From: Clostridium_AW sp040797845
Lineage (GTDB): Bacteria > Bacillota > Clostridia > Clostridiales > Clostridiaceae
Length of the DNA: 64,000 bases
Assembly (NCBI GenBank): GCA_040797845.1
Contig: JBFNFA010000001.1
Location: 310,001 to 374,000 of the forward strand
Reading direction: 5' to 3'
A program made the position numbers and the translations under genes. The notes under the pieces were generated by a model, which did not search any database, was not told the origin of the DNA, and saw only the letters and a program-made list of their open reading frames with translations. Below, piece after piece: positions 51,356-60,409 of the stretch (positions within the stretch are counted from its first letter, which is position 1; the number at the start of each line of letters is the position of its first letter).

Positions 51356-52414
51356 GTGGAAGAAAAAATAATAAAATATCTTTTAATAATAAATCTAGCT
51401 TTTATAAGTTTAATTCTTTTTACAAAGGTAACTATTTTATATAAACTAATGAGGATTTTAATAAAATCAGTTATTAGTCCTTTACTGATTTCTTTATTTT
51501 TTTATTACCTAATTAGGCCATTAAATGAAGTTTTTAAAAAGAAAGGATTAAAACCCTCTGTAACTTCAATGCTTACTTTGACAATTTGGATATTTATTTT
51601 ATCAGGGATATTTTTTTATTTTACTCAATTAATTACCCCTGAATTGAATGGATTAATAAATGAATTTAAAAATATTGGAGAAAAGAATAATCATATTAAT
51701 AAAGCGTTAGATCAAATTGGTAAATATATGGATATAAGTAATATTTATAAAATGTTTATGGAATCTGTAAATAAATATATGCAAAATATAGTTCGAAATT
51801 TATATAAAGGATTCAAATATATTATGGATAGTTTCTCAAAACTTCTTTTAATATTAATTACAATTTTTTATTTATTAAAAGATGGAGATAAATTTAAAAA
51901 TAGCTTTATAAATTTATTCCCTTATAAATATAAGAACATTGTAAGTAGTATACTAGAGGAAAGTCATGTGGTTTTATCACAGTATGTAATAGGACAGAGT
52001 AAAGTAGCATTTTCTCTTAGTATAATGATATACATAGGCTATAGAATAATACATATGCCTAATGCACTATTATTTTCAGCAATTACATTTATCTTAGCTT
52101 TTATTCCCTATATCGGATTTTTTATATCTATGATTATTCCTACCATAATTGCAATCTCAGTTGGATTTAAAATGCTTATAAAGCTTGGAATTACTTTTCT
52201 TATAGTTCAGACTTTAAAAGGTAGAATAGTAGTTCCAGCCATCATGGGCTATACTATGAAAATACATCCATTAACAGATATATTTTTAGTAATAGGGGCT
52301 GTTGCCTTTGGAGGGCCTCTAGCCGCATTTGTTATAGTACCTATTTATGGTATATTAAAAATATTTATAAGTACTATTTATGGGTATGTAATAAAAGAAA
52401 GACTTTCTAAATAG
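51356..52414 (+). CDS. AI-2E family permease
   Basis: A 352-residue membrane protein; the GTG start has only a modest AAAGGA site ~11 bases upstream. About seven hydrophobic segments with a long soluble loop (~80-150) and conserved C-terminal motifs: SQYVIGQSKVAFSLSIMIYI near 200, FAFIPYIGFFISMIIPT-like near 245, and GRIVVPAIMGYTMKIHPL near 282 that is diagnostic of the AI-2E/UPF0118 family (including sporulation protein YtvI). Substrate is uncertain. A pyruvate-kinase-like gene follows after 56 bases. Confidence 0.82.
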   Translation: MEEKIIKYLLIINLAFISLILFTKVTILYKLMRILIKSVISPLLISLFFYYLIRPLNEVFKKKGLKPSVTSMLTLTIWIFILSGIFFYFTQLITPELNGLINEFKNIGEKNNHINKALDQIGKYMDISNIYKMFMESVNKYMQNIVRNLYKGFKYIMDSFSKLLLILITIFYLLKDGDKFKNSFINLFPYKYKNIVSSILEESHVVLSQYVIGQSKVAFSLSIMIYIGYRIIHMPNALLFSAITFILAFIPYIGFFISMIIPTIIAISVGFKMLIKLGITFLIVQTLKGRIVVPAIMGYTMKIHPLTDIFLVIGAVAFGGPLAAFVIVPIYGILKIFISTIYGYVIKERLSK

Positions 52415-52470
52415 CACGTTGTGTGATATTGTATATTTGTATGTAAATTATGGAATAGGATGTGTATTGT

Positions 52471-53484
52471 ATGAAGATTATTTGTTCTATTGGTCCAAAG
52501 GTTAATAATATAGATTCCATAGATAAACTTATAAAATCAGGTACAGATATTTTAAGATTTAATTTTTCACATATAAATTATAAGGATACCGAAGCTTTAA
52601 TAAATTACACACAAAACAGTTATAAAAATATTTCTATACTTCAAGATTTAGCTGGTAATAAAATTAGAGTCAGTAGAAGCTTTCACCATCAGTATAAGGT
52701 ATTTGCTGGAGACACAGTATATTTTTGTAGTGAAAATAGCTATAAGGAAACGAGAGATATTATAGAAGACAGAATTTTTTATGTTCCGCTTTCATTTCGA
52801 AAGGATCTTTCACTATTAAAATCTACAAAAACAATTTATATGAAAGATGGCACAATGGAATTTGAGGTTTTAGATAATAATAAAGACATAATTAAAACTG
52901 TTGTAAAAAGAGGCGGAATGATTAGAAGAGAAAAAGGAGTCAACGCTCCAGGTGTGGATAGAAGCTTTATGGGACTTACAGCGAAAGACAAAAGGGATAT
53001 AATTTGGGGATTGAATAGGGGAGTAGACATAATATGCCTTTCCTACGTCTGTTATGCTGAAAATATGAAAGAATTTAGAACATTTGTAAATAAAAACTCC
53101 AATGGTAAAAAGGTTGAATTATGGGCAAAGATAGAGAGCAAAGAAGGAATAGAGAATTTCCAGGAGATATTGAGTGAAAGTGATGGAGTAATGATAGGTA
53201 GAGGAGATTTGATTTCAGAGATAAACTATGAAGAAATTCCTATAGTTCAGGAAAATATAATAAAGCAAATAAAAAATAGTAATAAGAATATTATTATTGC
53301 TACATATGTATTGGATTCAATGAAAAGAAATATACGGCCTACCTTAAGTGAAATGAGTGATATTTATTATTTTTTAAAAAATGGTGTATACGCTATTATG
53401 TTAGCAGGTGAAGTTTCAGTGGGAAGTAGACCTATACTAACGGTATCTACAATGAAAAAATTAATAGAAACATATTCAAAATAA
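52471..53484 (+). CDS. Pyruvate-kinase-like protein lacking the C-terminal domain
   Basis: A 337-residue protein from ATG 52471, ten bases after AGGA; GTG 52462 is in frame. It has pyruvate kinase motifs in order: KIICSIGPKV at the start, LRFNFSHINY near 30 (Arg, Asn, Ser), LQDLAGNKIRV near 57, WAKIESKEGIENFQEIL near 212, MIGRGDLISEI near 235 and GVYAIMLAGEVSVGSRP near 308. The final ~140-residue C domain, which closes the tetramer and binds effectors, is missing. A separate C-domain protein lies at 63007. Divergent motif residues suggest it may not be the glycolytic enzyme. Confidence 0.8.
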   Translation: MKIICSIGPKVNNIDSIDKLIKSGTDILRFNFSHINYKDTEALINYTQNSYKNISILQDLAGNKIRVSRSFHHQYKVFAGDTVYFCSENSYKETRDIIEDRIFYVPLSFRKDLSLLKSTKTIYMKDGTMEFEVLDNNKDIIKTVVKRGGMIRREKGVNAPGVDRSFMGLTAKDKRDIIWGLNRGVDIICLSYVCYAENMKEFRTFVNKNSNGKKVELWAKIESKEGIENFQEILSESDGVMIGRGDLISEINYEEIPIVQENIIKQIKNSNKNIIIATYVLDSMKRNIRPTLSEMSDIYYFLKNGVYAIMLAGEVSVGSRPILTVSTMKKLIETYSK

Positions 53485-53485
53485 T

Positions 53486-53516
53486 ACTGCAGTAAAATTC
53501 TGCAGTTTGTTATTTT
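53486..53516 (+). terminator. Terminator after the pyruvate-kinase-like gene
   Basis: ACTGCAG (53486-53492) and CTGCAGT (53500-53506) pair, followed by TTGTTATTTTTTT. Confidence 0.85.
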
Positions 53517-53522
53517 TTTGAG

Positions 53523-53547
53523 TGAACTTTTTGGTACATAGAACGTT
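53523..53547 (+). promoter_or_regulatory. ECF-type promoter of the SigY-like operon
   Basis: TGAAC at 53523-53527 and CGTT at 53544-53547 are separated by 16 bases, the standard layout of ECF promoters (for example TGAAC-N16-CGTC in Bacillus subtilis SigY). The next feature is a GAGGAG site at 53556-53562 and ATG 53569. The operon encodes an ECF sigma factor, so this is probably its own autoregulated promoter. Confidence 0.65.
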
Positions 53548-53568
53548 AAATGGATGAGGAGTGATAGA

Positions 53569-54477
53569 ATGAAAGGAATAGTAGTAGAAAATTTAACTAA
53601 AACTTATGATGGAACTTATAAAGCTATTGAAAATATAAATTTTACAGTAGAGCAAGGAGCTATCGTAGGTTTTTTAGGGCCTAATGGCTCTGGTAAAACC
53701 ACAACTATAAGGATTTTAAATGGTATTTTAGAACCTACTGCAGGTGGAGCAAAAATATTAGGAAAAGATATAGTAAAAGATGCCTATGAAATTCGTAAAA
53801 TTTCTGGTGTAATGACTGAGACAGCTGCATGCTATGAAAATTTATCGGGTAAAGAAAATCTACTGTTTTTTGGAAAGTTGCATGATTTACCTCATTTTGA
53901 TTTAAAGACTAGGGCAGAAGATATGCTAAAAAAATTAGGATTATATGAGCATAAAGACAAAAAAGTAAAAGAGTATAGTACAGGTATGAAAAAAAGAATA
54001 AGTTTAGCTATTGCTTTAATTAATAACCCTAAAATAGTTTTTCTAGATGAGCCAACCTCAGGTTTAGATCCTGAAACTGCTCAAAATGTAACAGAACTTA
54101 TAAAGAATATGGTTTATGAAAGCGGTACTACTGTATTTATGTGTACTCACCAATTAAGGTATGCAGAGGACATATGTGATACCTATGGATTTATTAATAA
54201 GGGAAAGGTATTAGGCTTTGGAAAATTTAAAGAATTAGCAGAAGAGAAAGGGATAAAGGATAATCTAATAATAAGAGGGTATGATATCCCTAATAATTTG
54301 GGGTTTTTAGAAAAGAGCAGTGGCATATACAAAAAAGAAATAAGTTCAGAGGAAGAGATTCCTCAAATATTGACTAATGTGATTAATAAAGGTGGTAAAA
54401 TTTATGAAGTTAAAAATTCAATATGTAGTTTAGAAGAATTATATTTTGCTTATACAAGGGGGGATAAGATTGAGTAA
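53569..54477 (+). CDS. ABC transporter ATP-binding protein (SigY-like operon)
   Basis: A 302-residue ATPase from ATG 53569, seven bases after GAGGAG. Walker A FLGPNGSGKTTTIR near 40, signature YSTGMKKRISLAIALIN near 140, Walker B KIVFLDEPTSGLD near 158, then CTHQLR. The C-terminal ~80 residues resemble the DUF4162-type extension. The permease gene overlaps the stop codon. In B. subtilis the SigY operon also encodes such a pair (YxlF and YxlG). Confidence 0.88.
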   Translation: MKGIVVENLTKTYDGTYKAIENINFTVEQGAIVGFLGPNGSGKTTTIRILNGILEPTAGGAKILGKDIVKDAYEIRKISGVMTETAACYENLSGKENLLFFGKLHDLPHFDLKTRAEDMLKKLGLYEHKDKKVKEYSTGMKKRISLAIALINNPKIVFLDEPTSGLDPETAQNVTELIKNMVYESGTTVFMCTHQLRYAEDICDTYGFINKGKVLGFGKFKELAEEKGIKDNLIIRGYDIPNNLGFLEKSSGIYKKEISSEEEIPQILTNVINKGGKIYEVKNSICSLEELYFAYTRGDKIE

Positions 54478-55264
54478 TAAAGAAGTCGCTTTAATAAAGA
54501 AAGATATAAAAGAAATTTTTTCATCAAAACAAATATACCTGCCCATGATAATTGTACCTATTATAATGGTTGTTATAATTCCTAGCATAATTCTAATAGG
54601 TGTTAATTTTTCTAAAGATGCTTCTGGTCTTATAAAAGATATGAAAGGTTTATTAGAAGTTTTACCTTTGAATTATGGAGAACTTGCTACGGAACAAAGG
54701 ATAATCAAAGCATCAATAGATTATATTTTTCCAACATTTTTTCTTTTAATACCAATTATGTGCTCAAGTATAATTGGAGCTAGTAGTTTTGTTGGAGAAA
54801 GAGAGCATAAAACATTGGAGACTTTATTTTATACACCTATGAGCTTAAAAGAACTATTTAGAGGTAAAGTGCTAGGGGTGTTTATACCTTCTTATTGTAT
54901 AACTATACTCTCTTTTTTTGCATTTGGTATAGTAGTAAATTTTGGTGGCTGGAAATATTTTGGGAGAATTATTTTTCCAGATATAAAATGGGCTATATTA
55001 ATACTTTATTTAGTACCTGCAATTACACTACTTGGACTTACATTTACTGTTTTAGTTTCAGCTAAGTCTAAAACATTTCAAGAAGCTCAACAAGTTAGTG
55101 GACTTATAGTATTACCTATAATTATATTAATAGTTGGTCAAATAACAGGTGTTTTTTTATTAACTAACAGTATTTTACTAATACTGGGGGCAATAATTTA
55201 TATTATAGATTACATTTTATTTAATAAAATAACGAAAAGCTTTATATATGAGAAACTAGTATAA
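54470..55264 (+). CDS. ABC-2 type permease (SigY-like operon)
   Basis: A 264-residue membrane protein. TTG 54470 is chosen because GGGGGG lies seven bases upstream; it overlaps the ATPase stop by eight bases. Six hydrophobic segments with the ABC-2 motif SSFVGEREHKTLETLFYTPM near 115. It forms an exporter or a lipid/peptide translocator with the ATPase. Likely counterpart of YxlG. Confidence 0.83.
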   Translation: MSNKEVALIKKDIKEIFSSKQIYLPMIIVPIIMVVIIPSIILIGVNFSKDASGLIKDMKGLLEVLPLNYGELATEQRIIKASIDYIFPTFFLLIPIMCSSIIGASSFVGEREHKTLETLFYTPMSLKELFRGKVLGVFIPSYCITILSFFAFGIVVNFGGWKYFGRIIFPDIKWAILILYLVPAITLLGLTFTVLVSAKSKTFQEAQQVSGLIVLPIIILIVGQITGVFLLTNSILLILGAIIYIIDYILFNKITKSFIYEKLV

Positions 55265-55279
55265 CCCCTTAGGTAGGTG

Positions 55280-55825
55280 ATGGAATTGATAGAAGAAAAA
55301 GCTTTAGTAGAATCAGCTAAAGCTGGAGATAAGGAGGCTATGACTCTCTTAATAAATAATAATTATAATATATTAAAAGGATATGTAATAAAGCTTACTG
55401 GCAATAGTGAAGAAGCAAAGGATATTGTACAAGAAGCTTTGCTGAGAGCTATAATTAATATCGATAAATTTACTCCTAAGTATAAATTCTCCACTTGGCT
55501 TATCACTATTGCTACAAATTTATATAGAGATAAGTTAAGAAAAAATAAAAATACAGTACCTTTTGATGAAGGAATAGAAGCCACTACAAATAATTTAGAG
55601 AATAAAGCTTTAAACAATATCATAATAAAGCAGGCTTTAGAAGTATTGCAAGAATTGCCCTATGAGAAAAGAACAGCTTTTATTTTAAAGCATTACTATA
55701 ATTTTACTTATGAAGAAATAGCGAACATTATGAAATGTCCCGTGGGTACAGTTAGATCTAGACTTCATAATTCAATAAAAACTTTGATAAAGGAAATGAA
55801 GGAAAGAGGGATAATAGATGAATGA
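55280..55825 (+). CDS. ECF sigma factor (SigY-like)
   Basis: A 181-residue sigma-70 family protein. GTG 55277, ATG 55280 and TTG 55286 are all possible starts after AGGTAGGTG. Region 2: ARAGDKEAMTLLI-like then NSEEAKDIVQEALLRAIINI and STWLITIATNLYRDKLR. Region 4: ELPYEKRTAFILKHYYNFTY and EEIANIMKCPVGTVRSRLHN. It sits between the ABC pair and two small membrane proteins, the set found around SigY in Bacillus but in a different order. Confidence 0.9.
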   Translation: MELIEEKALVESAKAGDKEAMTLLINNNYNILKGYVIKLTGNSEEAKDIVQEALLRAIINIDKFTPKYKFSTWLITIATNLYRDKLRKNKNTVPFDEGIEATTNNLENKALNNIIIKQALEVLQELPYEKRTAFILKHYYNFTYEEIANIMKCPVGTVRSRLHNSIKTLIKEMKERGIIDE

Positions 55826-56129
55826 TAATAAAGACTTTGAAAAGATGAAAGAATTTATGGATATTTTAACAAATGACAATTTTGATATAAGTTTAAATAT
55901 AGAAGAAATAATAGAAAAGGGCATGGCGATTAAAGAAAAAAGGAATAGAATAAAAGATAATTTGCTGTTTATATCCTTAGCATTTGGAATTTTGTTAGGG
56001 TTATTCAGTTTAACTTTCATTTGGGGAATAGAATTTATAATATATTTTCAAATAATCATAATGCTGTTATCCCCTTTTATTGTACTACCTATAACTAAAA
56101 ACCTTTTTCTAAAGGGGGACAGATCATGA
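55818..56129 (+). CDS. Small membrane protein, probable anti-sigma component (YxlC-like)
   Basis: A 103-residue protein starting ATG behind GAAAGAGGG and overlapping the sigma gene by eight bases. The acidic N-terminal ~50 residues (KDFEKMKEFMDILTND, IEEIIEKGMAIKEKRN) face the cytosol, followed by two helices at ~50-70 and 74-92. The layout resembles YxlC, part of the SigY anti-sigma. Position immediately after the sigma factor supports that role. Confidence 0.68.
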   Translation: MNDNKDFEKMKEFMDILTNDNFDISLNIEEIIEKGMAIKEKRNRIKDNLLFISLAFGILLGLFSLTFIWGIEFIIYFQIIIMLLSPFIVLPITKNLFLKGDRS

Positions 56130-56335
56130 AGTTAAATAAATTTCACATAATTTTTTTATTTGTAGTAATTCCCATACTTTTATTACAAGGATTATGGATA
56201 TTTAATGATGCGAAAAAAAGAGGAGATAGAAAGTATTGGCTTTGGGGATTGTTTGGAATATTAAATACACCAGGAAATTTAATTATTTATCTTATAGTAA
56301 CGAGAGCTATAATTGATAAATACGCGAAAAAATAG
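56126..56335 (+). CDS. Small membrane protein, probable anti-sigma component (YxlD/E-like)
   Basis: A 69-residue protein overlapping the preceding stop by four bases (ATGA) with AAAGGGGG upstream. Two hydrophobic helices (~5-24 and 38-58) flank FNDAKKRGDRKYWLWGLFGI, the PLDc_N-type pattern seen in YxlD/YxlE. Probably completes the membrane-held anti-sigma complex. A larger separation to the next gene (71 bases) ends the operon. Confidence 0.72.
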   Translation: MKLNKFHIIFLFVVIPILLLQGLWIFNDAKKRGDRKYWLWGLFGILNTPGNLIIYLIVTRAIIDKYAKK

Positions 56336-56406
56336 GTTAAAAACAATGTTGCATTTTTCACTACTTTCATAGTATATATAAAGAGAATTATTAGGAGTGG
56401 AGATTT

Positions 56407-57705
56407 ATGTACAATTATTATGACTTAGTTGTAGGAGAAAAGACATTAGTACCTATAGCAAATGGAAGAAAAGTAAGATATGTAAACTTGGATAATGCGG
56501 CTACCACTCCAGCTTTCAAAAATGTTGTTGAAGATTTAGTAGCTTTTCTACCCTATTATTCTTCTATACACAGAGGAATGGGGTATAAGTCACAAATTTC
56601 AACTAAATTTTATGAAAATGGGAGAAAGGTTGTAGCTAAGTTTGTAGGTGCAGATTTAAATAATTCATCAATTATATTTGTAAAGAATGCAACAGAAGGG
56701 ATTAATAAGCTAGCTAATATGCTATATAGTAAATACAAGGATGATGTCATTTTATCTACAGAAATGGAACATCACTCTAATGATCTTCCTTGGAGAAAAT
56801 TTAAAGTGGAATATGTTAAAGTAGATAGTAATGGTAGATTGTGTCTAGATCACTTAGAAGAGAGTTTAAAGAAACATGAAGGAAAAGTTAGGCTTGTAGC
56901 AGTTACAGGCGCCTCTAATGTAACAGGATATAAAAATCAAATTCATACTATTGCTAAAATCGCTCACAGATATGGTGCAAAAATTTTAGTGGATGGGGCC
57001 CAGTTAGTTCCCCATGCTCCTGTAGATGTTAAACCTTCTAATTCCTCAGATCATATAGATTATCTGGTGTTTTCTGCTCATAAAATGTATGCACCTTTTG
57101 GGATAGGTGTATTAATTGGACCTAAAGATGAGCTAGGGGATTTACCACCAGATTATTCTGGAGGAGGGACTGTAGATGTGGTGACTCATGATTATGTAAA
57201 ATGGCTTGATACTCCTGAAAAGGATGAATCTGGATCCCCAAATGTACTAGGAGTTATAGCACTTACATCTGCAATTAAAACTTTAAAAGAGTTAAATATG
57301 AAAGATATAGAGGATTATGAAAATAAGTTACTGAGATACACATTGAGTCGCATGGAGCGAGTGCCAGAAGTGAAGCTATATTGTAGAAATTGCAATGAAA
57401 ATGTATCTATAATAACCTTTAATGTGGAAGGGATATATCATGAAGTTCTTTCAAAAATATTATCTAATGAGTTTGGAATAGGAGTTAGAAGCGGATGTTT
57501 CTGCGCCCATCCTTATGTTCAAAAATTGTTGAATATAAGTCCTGAAGAGGTTATTAGAATATCAAGAGAACATGAAAATAAACCTGGCATGGTAAGGGTC
57601 AGTTTTGGAGCTTATAATAATTTCGATGAAATAGATTATTTTATATATGCACTTAATAATATAGTAAAAAAGAAGAGTTTTTATTTAAAAAAATATGATA
57701 AATAA
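56407..57705 (+). CDS. Class V aminotransferase (cysteine-desulfurase-like)
   Basis: A 432-residue PLP enzyme starting ATG behind TTAGGAGTGG. PLP motif with Lys: YLVFSAHKMYAPFGIGVLIG near 218; DGAQLVPHAPVDV near 198; STEMEHHSNDLPWR near 118. A C-terminal GVRSGCFCAHPYVQKLL near 359 gives a Cys candidate. Similar to Csd/selenocysteine lyase or other class V enzymes. No iscU or sulfur carrier is adjacent, so sulfur delivery partners are unknown. Confidence 0.83.
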   Translation: MYNYYDLVVGEKTLVPIANGRKVRYVNLDNAATTPAFKNVVEDLVAFLPYYSSIHRGMGYKSQISTKFYENGRKVVAKFVGADLNNSSIIFVKNATEGINKLANMLYSKYKDDVILSTEMEHHSNDLPWRKFKVEYVKVDSNGRLCLDHLEESLKKHEGKVRLVAVTGASNVTGYKNQIHTIAKIAHRYGAKILVDGAQLVPHAPVDVKPSNSSDHIDYLVFSAHKMYAPFGIGVLIGPKDELGDLPPDYSGGGTVDVVTHDYVKWLDTPEKDESGSPNVLGVIALTSAIKTLKELNMKDIEDYENKLLRYTLSRMERVPEVKLYCRNCNENVSIITFNVEGIYHEVLSKILSNEFGIGVRSGCFCAHPYVQKLLNISPEEVIRISREHENKPGMVRVSFGAYNNFDEIDYFIYALNNIVKKKSFYLKKYDK

Positions 57706-57713
57706 AATCTAAT

Positions 57714-57750
57714 AAAAATAGATGCTCAAATTGAGCATCTATTTTTATTA
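57714..57750 (+). terminator. Bidirectional terminator between aminotransferase and ABC permease genes
   Basis: AAAAATAGATGCTCAA (57714-57729) and TTGAGCATCTATTTTT (57731-57746) form a perfect 16-base stem around one base, serving both convergent genes. Confidence 0.88.
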
Positions 57751-57786
57751 GATGATTGATAAATATAATTTTTTATTGGCTTTTGA

Positions 57787-58989
57787 TTATATTAAAATAT
57801 CTCTTTTAGTAAATACGAAATGAGATATTAAATAACAAACTATTGTCCAAACAAGTAAAATAGTTATCCCATATAGGGGAGTAATAGATGGATTTTGCAA
57901 TCTTTGGGCCAGGGTTCCATCAAAGAGGTTAGATATATTTCCATAACTTATAAATAAGTAATGGGATCTTTTTACCACAGCAGGAATTACTTGAGATAAG
58001 ATTGTTGCCATGATAACAGATATAATACCCAAGGTCATAGAAGCCATACTACTTTTTAAAATAGAAGATACTAAGAATGCAAAGGCTACACAAGCAACTA
58101 TAAATAAAGTTTGCATTAATAGCATATTTAAAGTATATTGCCATACAGGTATCATCTTACTACTATTAGCTAGTTCTACAAAAGCAGGTTTACCAAACAT
58201 ATCTAATTTACTATAGTCGAATTTATACAAGGTTCCAGTAATAACAGGGAGATTAGGGCTACCAAAGCCGAGTAACAATCCTATAATTACAAAGAATATA
58301 AGTTCTGAGGAAATAATTAAGAGTATGGCTGAAATAGTTACCGCTATAAACTTGGACAATAATACTTTCCCACGGGATACAGGTTGTATTAATAAAAACT
58401 TTAGCGTTGGTGGTGTACATTCTCCAGATACTATATCAGAAACAAAGAGAATTACTCCAATAACTAACAACAAAGATCCTAATATATCATTTATTAATAT
58501 TTTAAGAAAATTAAATCCATTAAAAGCATATTCCTCTTCAGGATTTATATTATTATCATATAGATATTTTAGTTTATTTAACTCTAATTCCTGATTATGA
58601 TTATCTGTGGATTTATTATCTGAATTTGATAATTCTTTTTCAATAGTTTCAATATTTGTCTTAAGTTCTGCCTTCCAGTCTTTTTCCGTTTTGCCGGATT
58701 TTATTAAGATTTCTAACTCTGCAATTTCTTTTTCAATTTCTTTAATGTTTGAATCAATGCTTGCTTTTTCATCTTCAGGAACATTATTTTTTTGTTCTAA
58801 AAGGGACTCTCTATAGGTTGTATACATTTCAAGCTGGGCTTGAGGGGTATTAGATTTAATTCTTCTTTGCTCCGATTTATATCCAGCCACAGATACTACT
58901 GCCATTAAAGCAATAAAAGCTATGTAGACTATTATAGTCTTGGGTCTTTTTATTAGTTTTCTTATTTCGTTATATATCAATGTAAACAT
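57787..58989 (-). CDS. ABC-2 type permease with large coiled-coil loop
   Basis: A 400-residue membrane protein starting ATG 58989; overlaps the ATPase stop by one base. One helix at ~15-35, then a ~125-residue charged coiled-coil extracytoplasmic loop (many Glu, Lys, Asn), then five helices from ~165 to 390. This is the ABC-2 permease layout of bacitracin-type and related exporters. The large loop may contact an antibiotic or lipid ligand. Partner ATPase is upstream on the same strand. Confidence 0.83.
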   Translation of the reverse strand: MFTLIYNEIRKLIKRPKTIIVYIAFIALMAVVSVAGYKSEQRRIKSNTPQAQLEMYTTYRESLLEQKNNVPEDEKASIDSNIKEIEKEIAELEILIKSGKTEKDWKAELKTNIETIEKELSNSDNKSTDNHNQELELNKLKYLYDNNINPEEEYAFNGFNFLKILINDILGSLLLVIGVILFVSDIVSGECTPPTLKFLLIQPVSRGKVLLSKFIAVTISAILLIISSELIFFVIIGLLLGFGSPNLPVITGTLYKFDYSKLDMFGKPAFVELANSSKMIPVWQYTLNMLLMQTLFIVACVAFAFLVSSILKSSMASMTLGIISVIMATILSQVIPAVVKRSHYLFISYGNISNLFDGTLAQRLQNPSITPLYGITILLVWTIVCYLISHFVFTKRDILI

Positions 58990-59900
58990 TAGTTTTTCCC
59001 ACCCTCCATTAATTCCATGTATCTTTGTTCTAGTCCTTTATGTTTTTTATAAACCTCTTCTAATTCTATACCAGAGGATACCAGTTCTTTAATTAATTTA
59101 GGGGTATGGCTCTTATCTAAACTTACTACTAAATTATCGTTTTCTAGTTCTACATCATGGATAAATTGTAAATTTTTCAGTGCTTTATTACATTTATCAA
59201 TTTCCTTAGTAGTGATAATTACTATTTCTTTAGAAGCTTTATCTCCCATATCATTAGTATTTTCTATGGATTGAATTATTCCTTTATTAATAAAAGCAAC
59301 TCTATGACATAATAATTGAATTTCACTTAGAATATGAGATGAAATGAAAAACGAAGTCTTTTTCTCACGACAAATATTCTTTATTAGACTTCTAAATTCT
59401 AATATACCGCTAGGGTCTAAACCGTTAGTAGGTTCATCTAATATAAGAAGTTTAGGTTCGGGTAGAAGTGCTGCCCCAATGCCTAGTCTTTGTTTCATAC
59501 CAAGAGAATATTTTTTCACTTTATCATCAATTCTATCTTTTAAACCTACTATATCAATGATTTCATCTACTTTTTCTTTTGATATACCTCTTATTCTTGC
59601 AATTTGCATTAGATTTTCTCTACCAGTAAGATATCCATATAATTCTGGGTTTTCTACTACAGCACCTATATGAGAAAGAGCAGCCTCTCTTTCTTTAGAT
59701 AAATCCTTACCCATTATCTTTATACTGCCTTCATTAGGATGTATTAAACCCACTAACATTCTTATAGTAGTAGTTTTACCCGCTCCATTTGGTCCTAGAA
59801 ATCCAAAAATTTCTCCTTCTTTCACAGAAAAACTAACTCCCCTTATAATAGGTTTACTACCTAATCTTTTACATAAATTATCTACTTCAAGCACATTCAT
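58989..59900 (-). CDS. ABC transporter ATP-binding protein (BcrA-type)
   Basis: A 303-residue ATPase starting ATG 59900 behind AAGGAGG. Walker A FGFLGPNGAGKTTTIRML near 34, signature YSLGMKQRLGIGAALLP near 135, Walker B PKLLILDEPTNGLDPSG near 153 and FISSHILSE. The C-terminal ~85 residues are charged. With the permease it would export a drug, bacteriocin or lipid. Intergenic region upstream is shared with the methionine operon. Confidence 0.9.
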   Translation of the reverse strand: MNVLEVDNLCKRLGSKPIIRGVSFSVKEGEIFGFLGPNGAGKTTTIRMLVGLIHPNEGSIKIMGKDLSKEREAALSHIGAVVENPELYGYLTGRENLMQIARIRGISKEKVDEIIDIVGLKDRIDDKVKKYSLGMKQRLGIGAALLPEPKLLILDEPTNGLDPSGILEFRSLIKNICREKKTSFFISSHILSEIQLLCHRVAFINKGIIQSIENTNDMGDKASKEIVIITTKEIDKCNKALKNLQFIHDVELENDNLVVSLDKSHTPKLIKELVSSGIELEEVYKKHKGLEQRYMELMEGGKN

Positions 59901-60035
59901 TAATTAAGTCCTCCTTAGAATATCATATTAATCAGTATGACCAATTAAGATTATTCTAACATGGCTTTTTAAAGTTAACTTTAAGTAATCCTTAAAAAAA
60001 TCTTAACAATTATAAAGAAATATTTATTTTTACTA

Positions 60036-60064
60036 TTGACAATAGATTTCAATACTAATATAAT
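60036..60064 (+). promoter_or_regulatory. Sigma-A promoter of the metNIQ operon
   Basis: TTGACA at 60036-60041 and TATAAT at 60059-60064 with a 17-base spacer, an exact consensus. Transcription should start near 60071, 22 bases before the first riboswitch. Confidence 0.85.
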
Positions 60065-60092
60065 AATCACAACAAGAAAAAATATAATAATG

Positions 60093-60232
60093 CTTATCAA
60101 GAGAGGTGGAGGGACTGGCCCTGTGAAGCCCAGCAACCAGTATTATTTAGTAATACAAGGTGCTAAATCCTGCGGTGTATACCGAAAGATGAGGGAGAGA
60201 CTAGGTTTTTAGCCTGAGGATATCCTCAGGCT
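60093..60232 (+). promoter_or_regulatory. SAM-I riboswitch 1 with terminator
   Basis: S-box aptamer from CTTATC (60093) to GATGAG (60193), with the core AAGAGAGGTGGAGGGACTGG, then CAGCAACC and AAGGTGCTAAATCCTGCGG blocks in order. A terminator follows: AGCCTGAGG (60211) and CCTCAGGCT (60232) pair around ATAT, then TTATT. When SAM is bound the terminator forms and transcription stops. Confidence 0.95.
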
Positions 60233-60250
60233 TTATTAATTGAATAAAAT

Positions 60251-60387
60251 CTTATCAAGAGAGGTGGAGGGACTGGCCCTATGAAGCCCAGCAACCTGTA
60301 GAAATACGAGGTGCTAAATCCTGCGGCAATTGCCGAAAGATGAGGATAAATAGGCTTAGACCTGAGGATATCCTCAGGTCTATTTTA
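60251..60387 (+). promoter_or_regulatory. SAM-I riboswitch 2 with terminator
   Basis: A second full aptamer at 60251-60346, nearly identical in the conserved core to the first (same GAGAGGTGGAGGGACTGG and GTGCTAAATCCTGCGG blocks) but with shorter variable loops. Its terminator is TAGACCTGAGG (60357) pairing with CCTCAGGTCTA (60382), then TTTTATTA. It lies 28 bases before metN. Two riboswitches in series should give a sharper, more complete shut-off. Confidence 0.95.
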
Positions 60388-60409
60388 TTAATACATAAGG
60401 GGGATTAGA

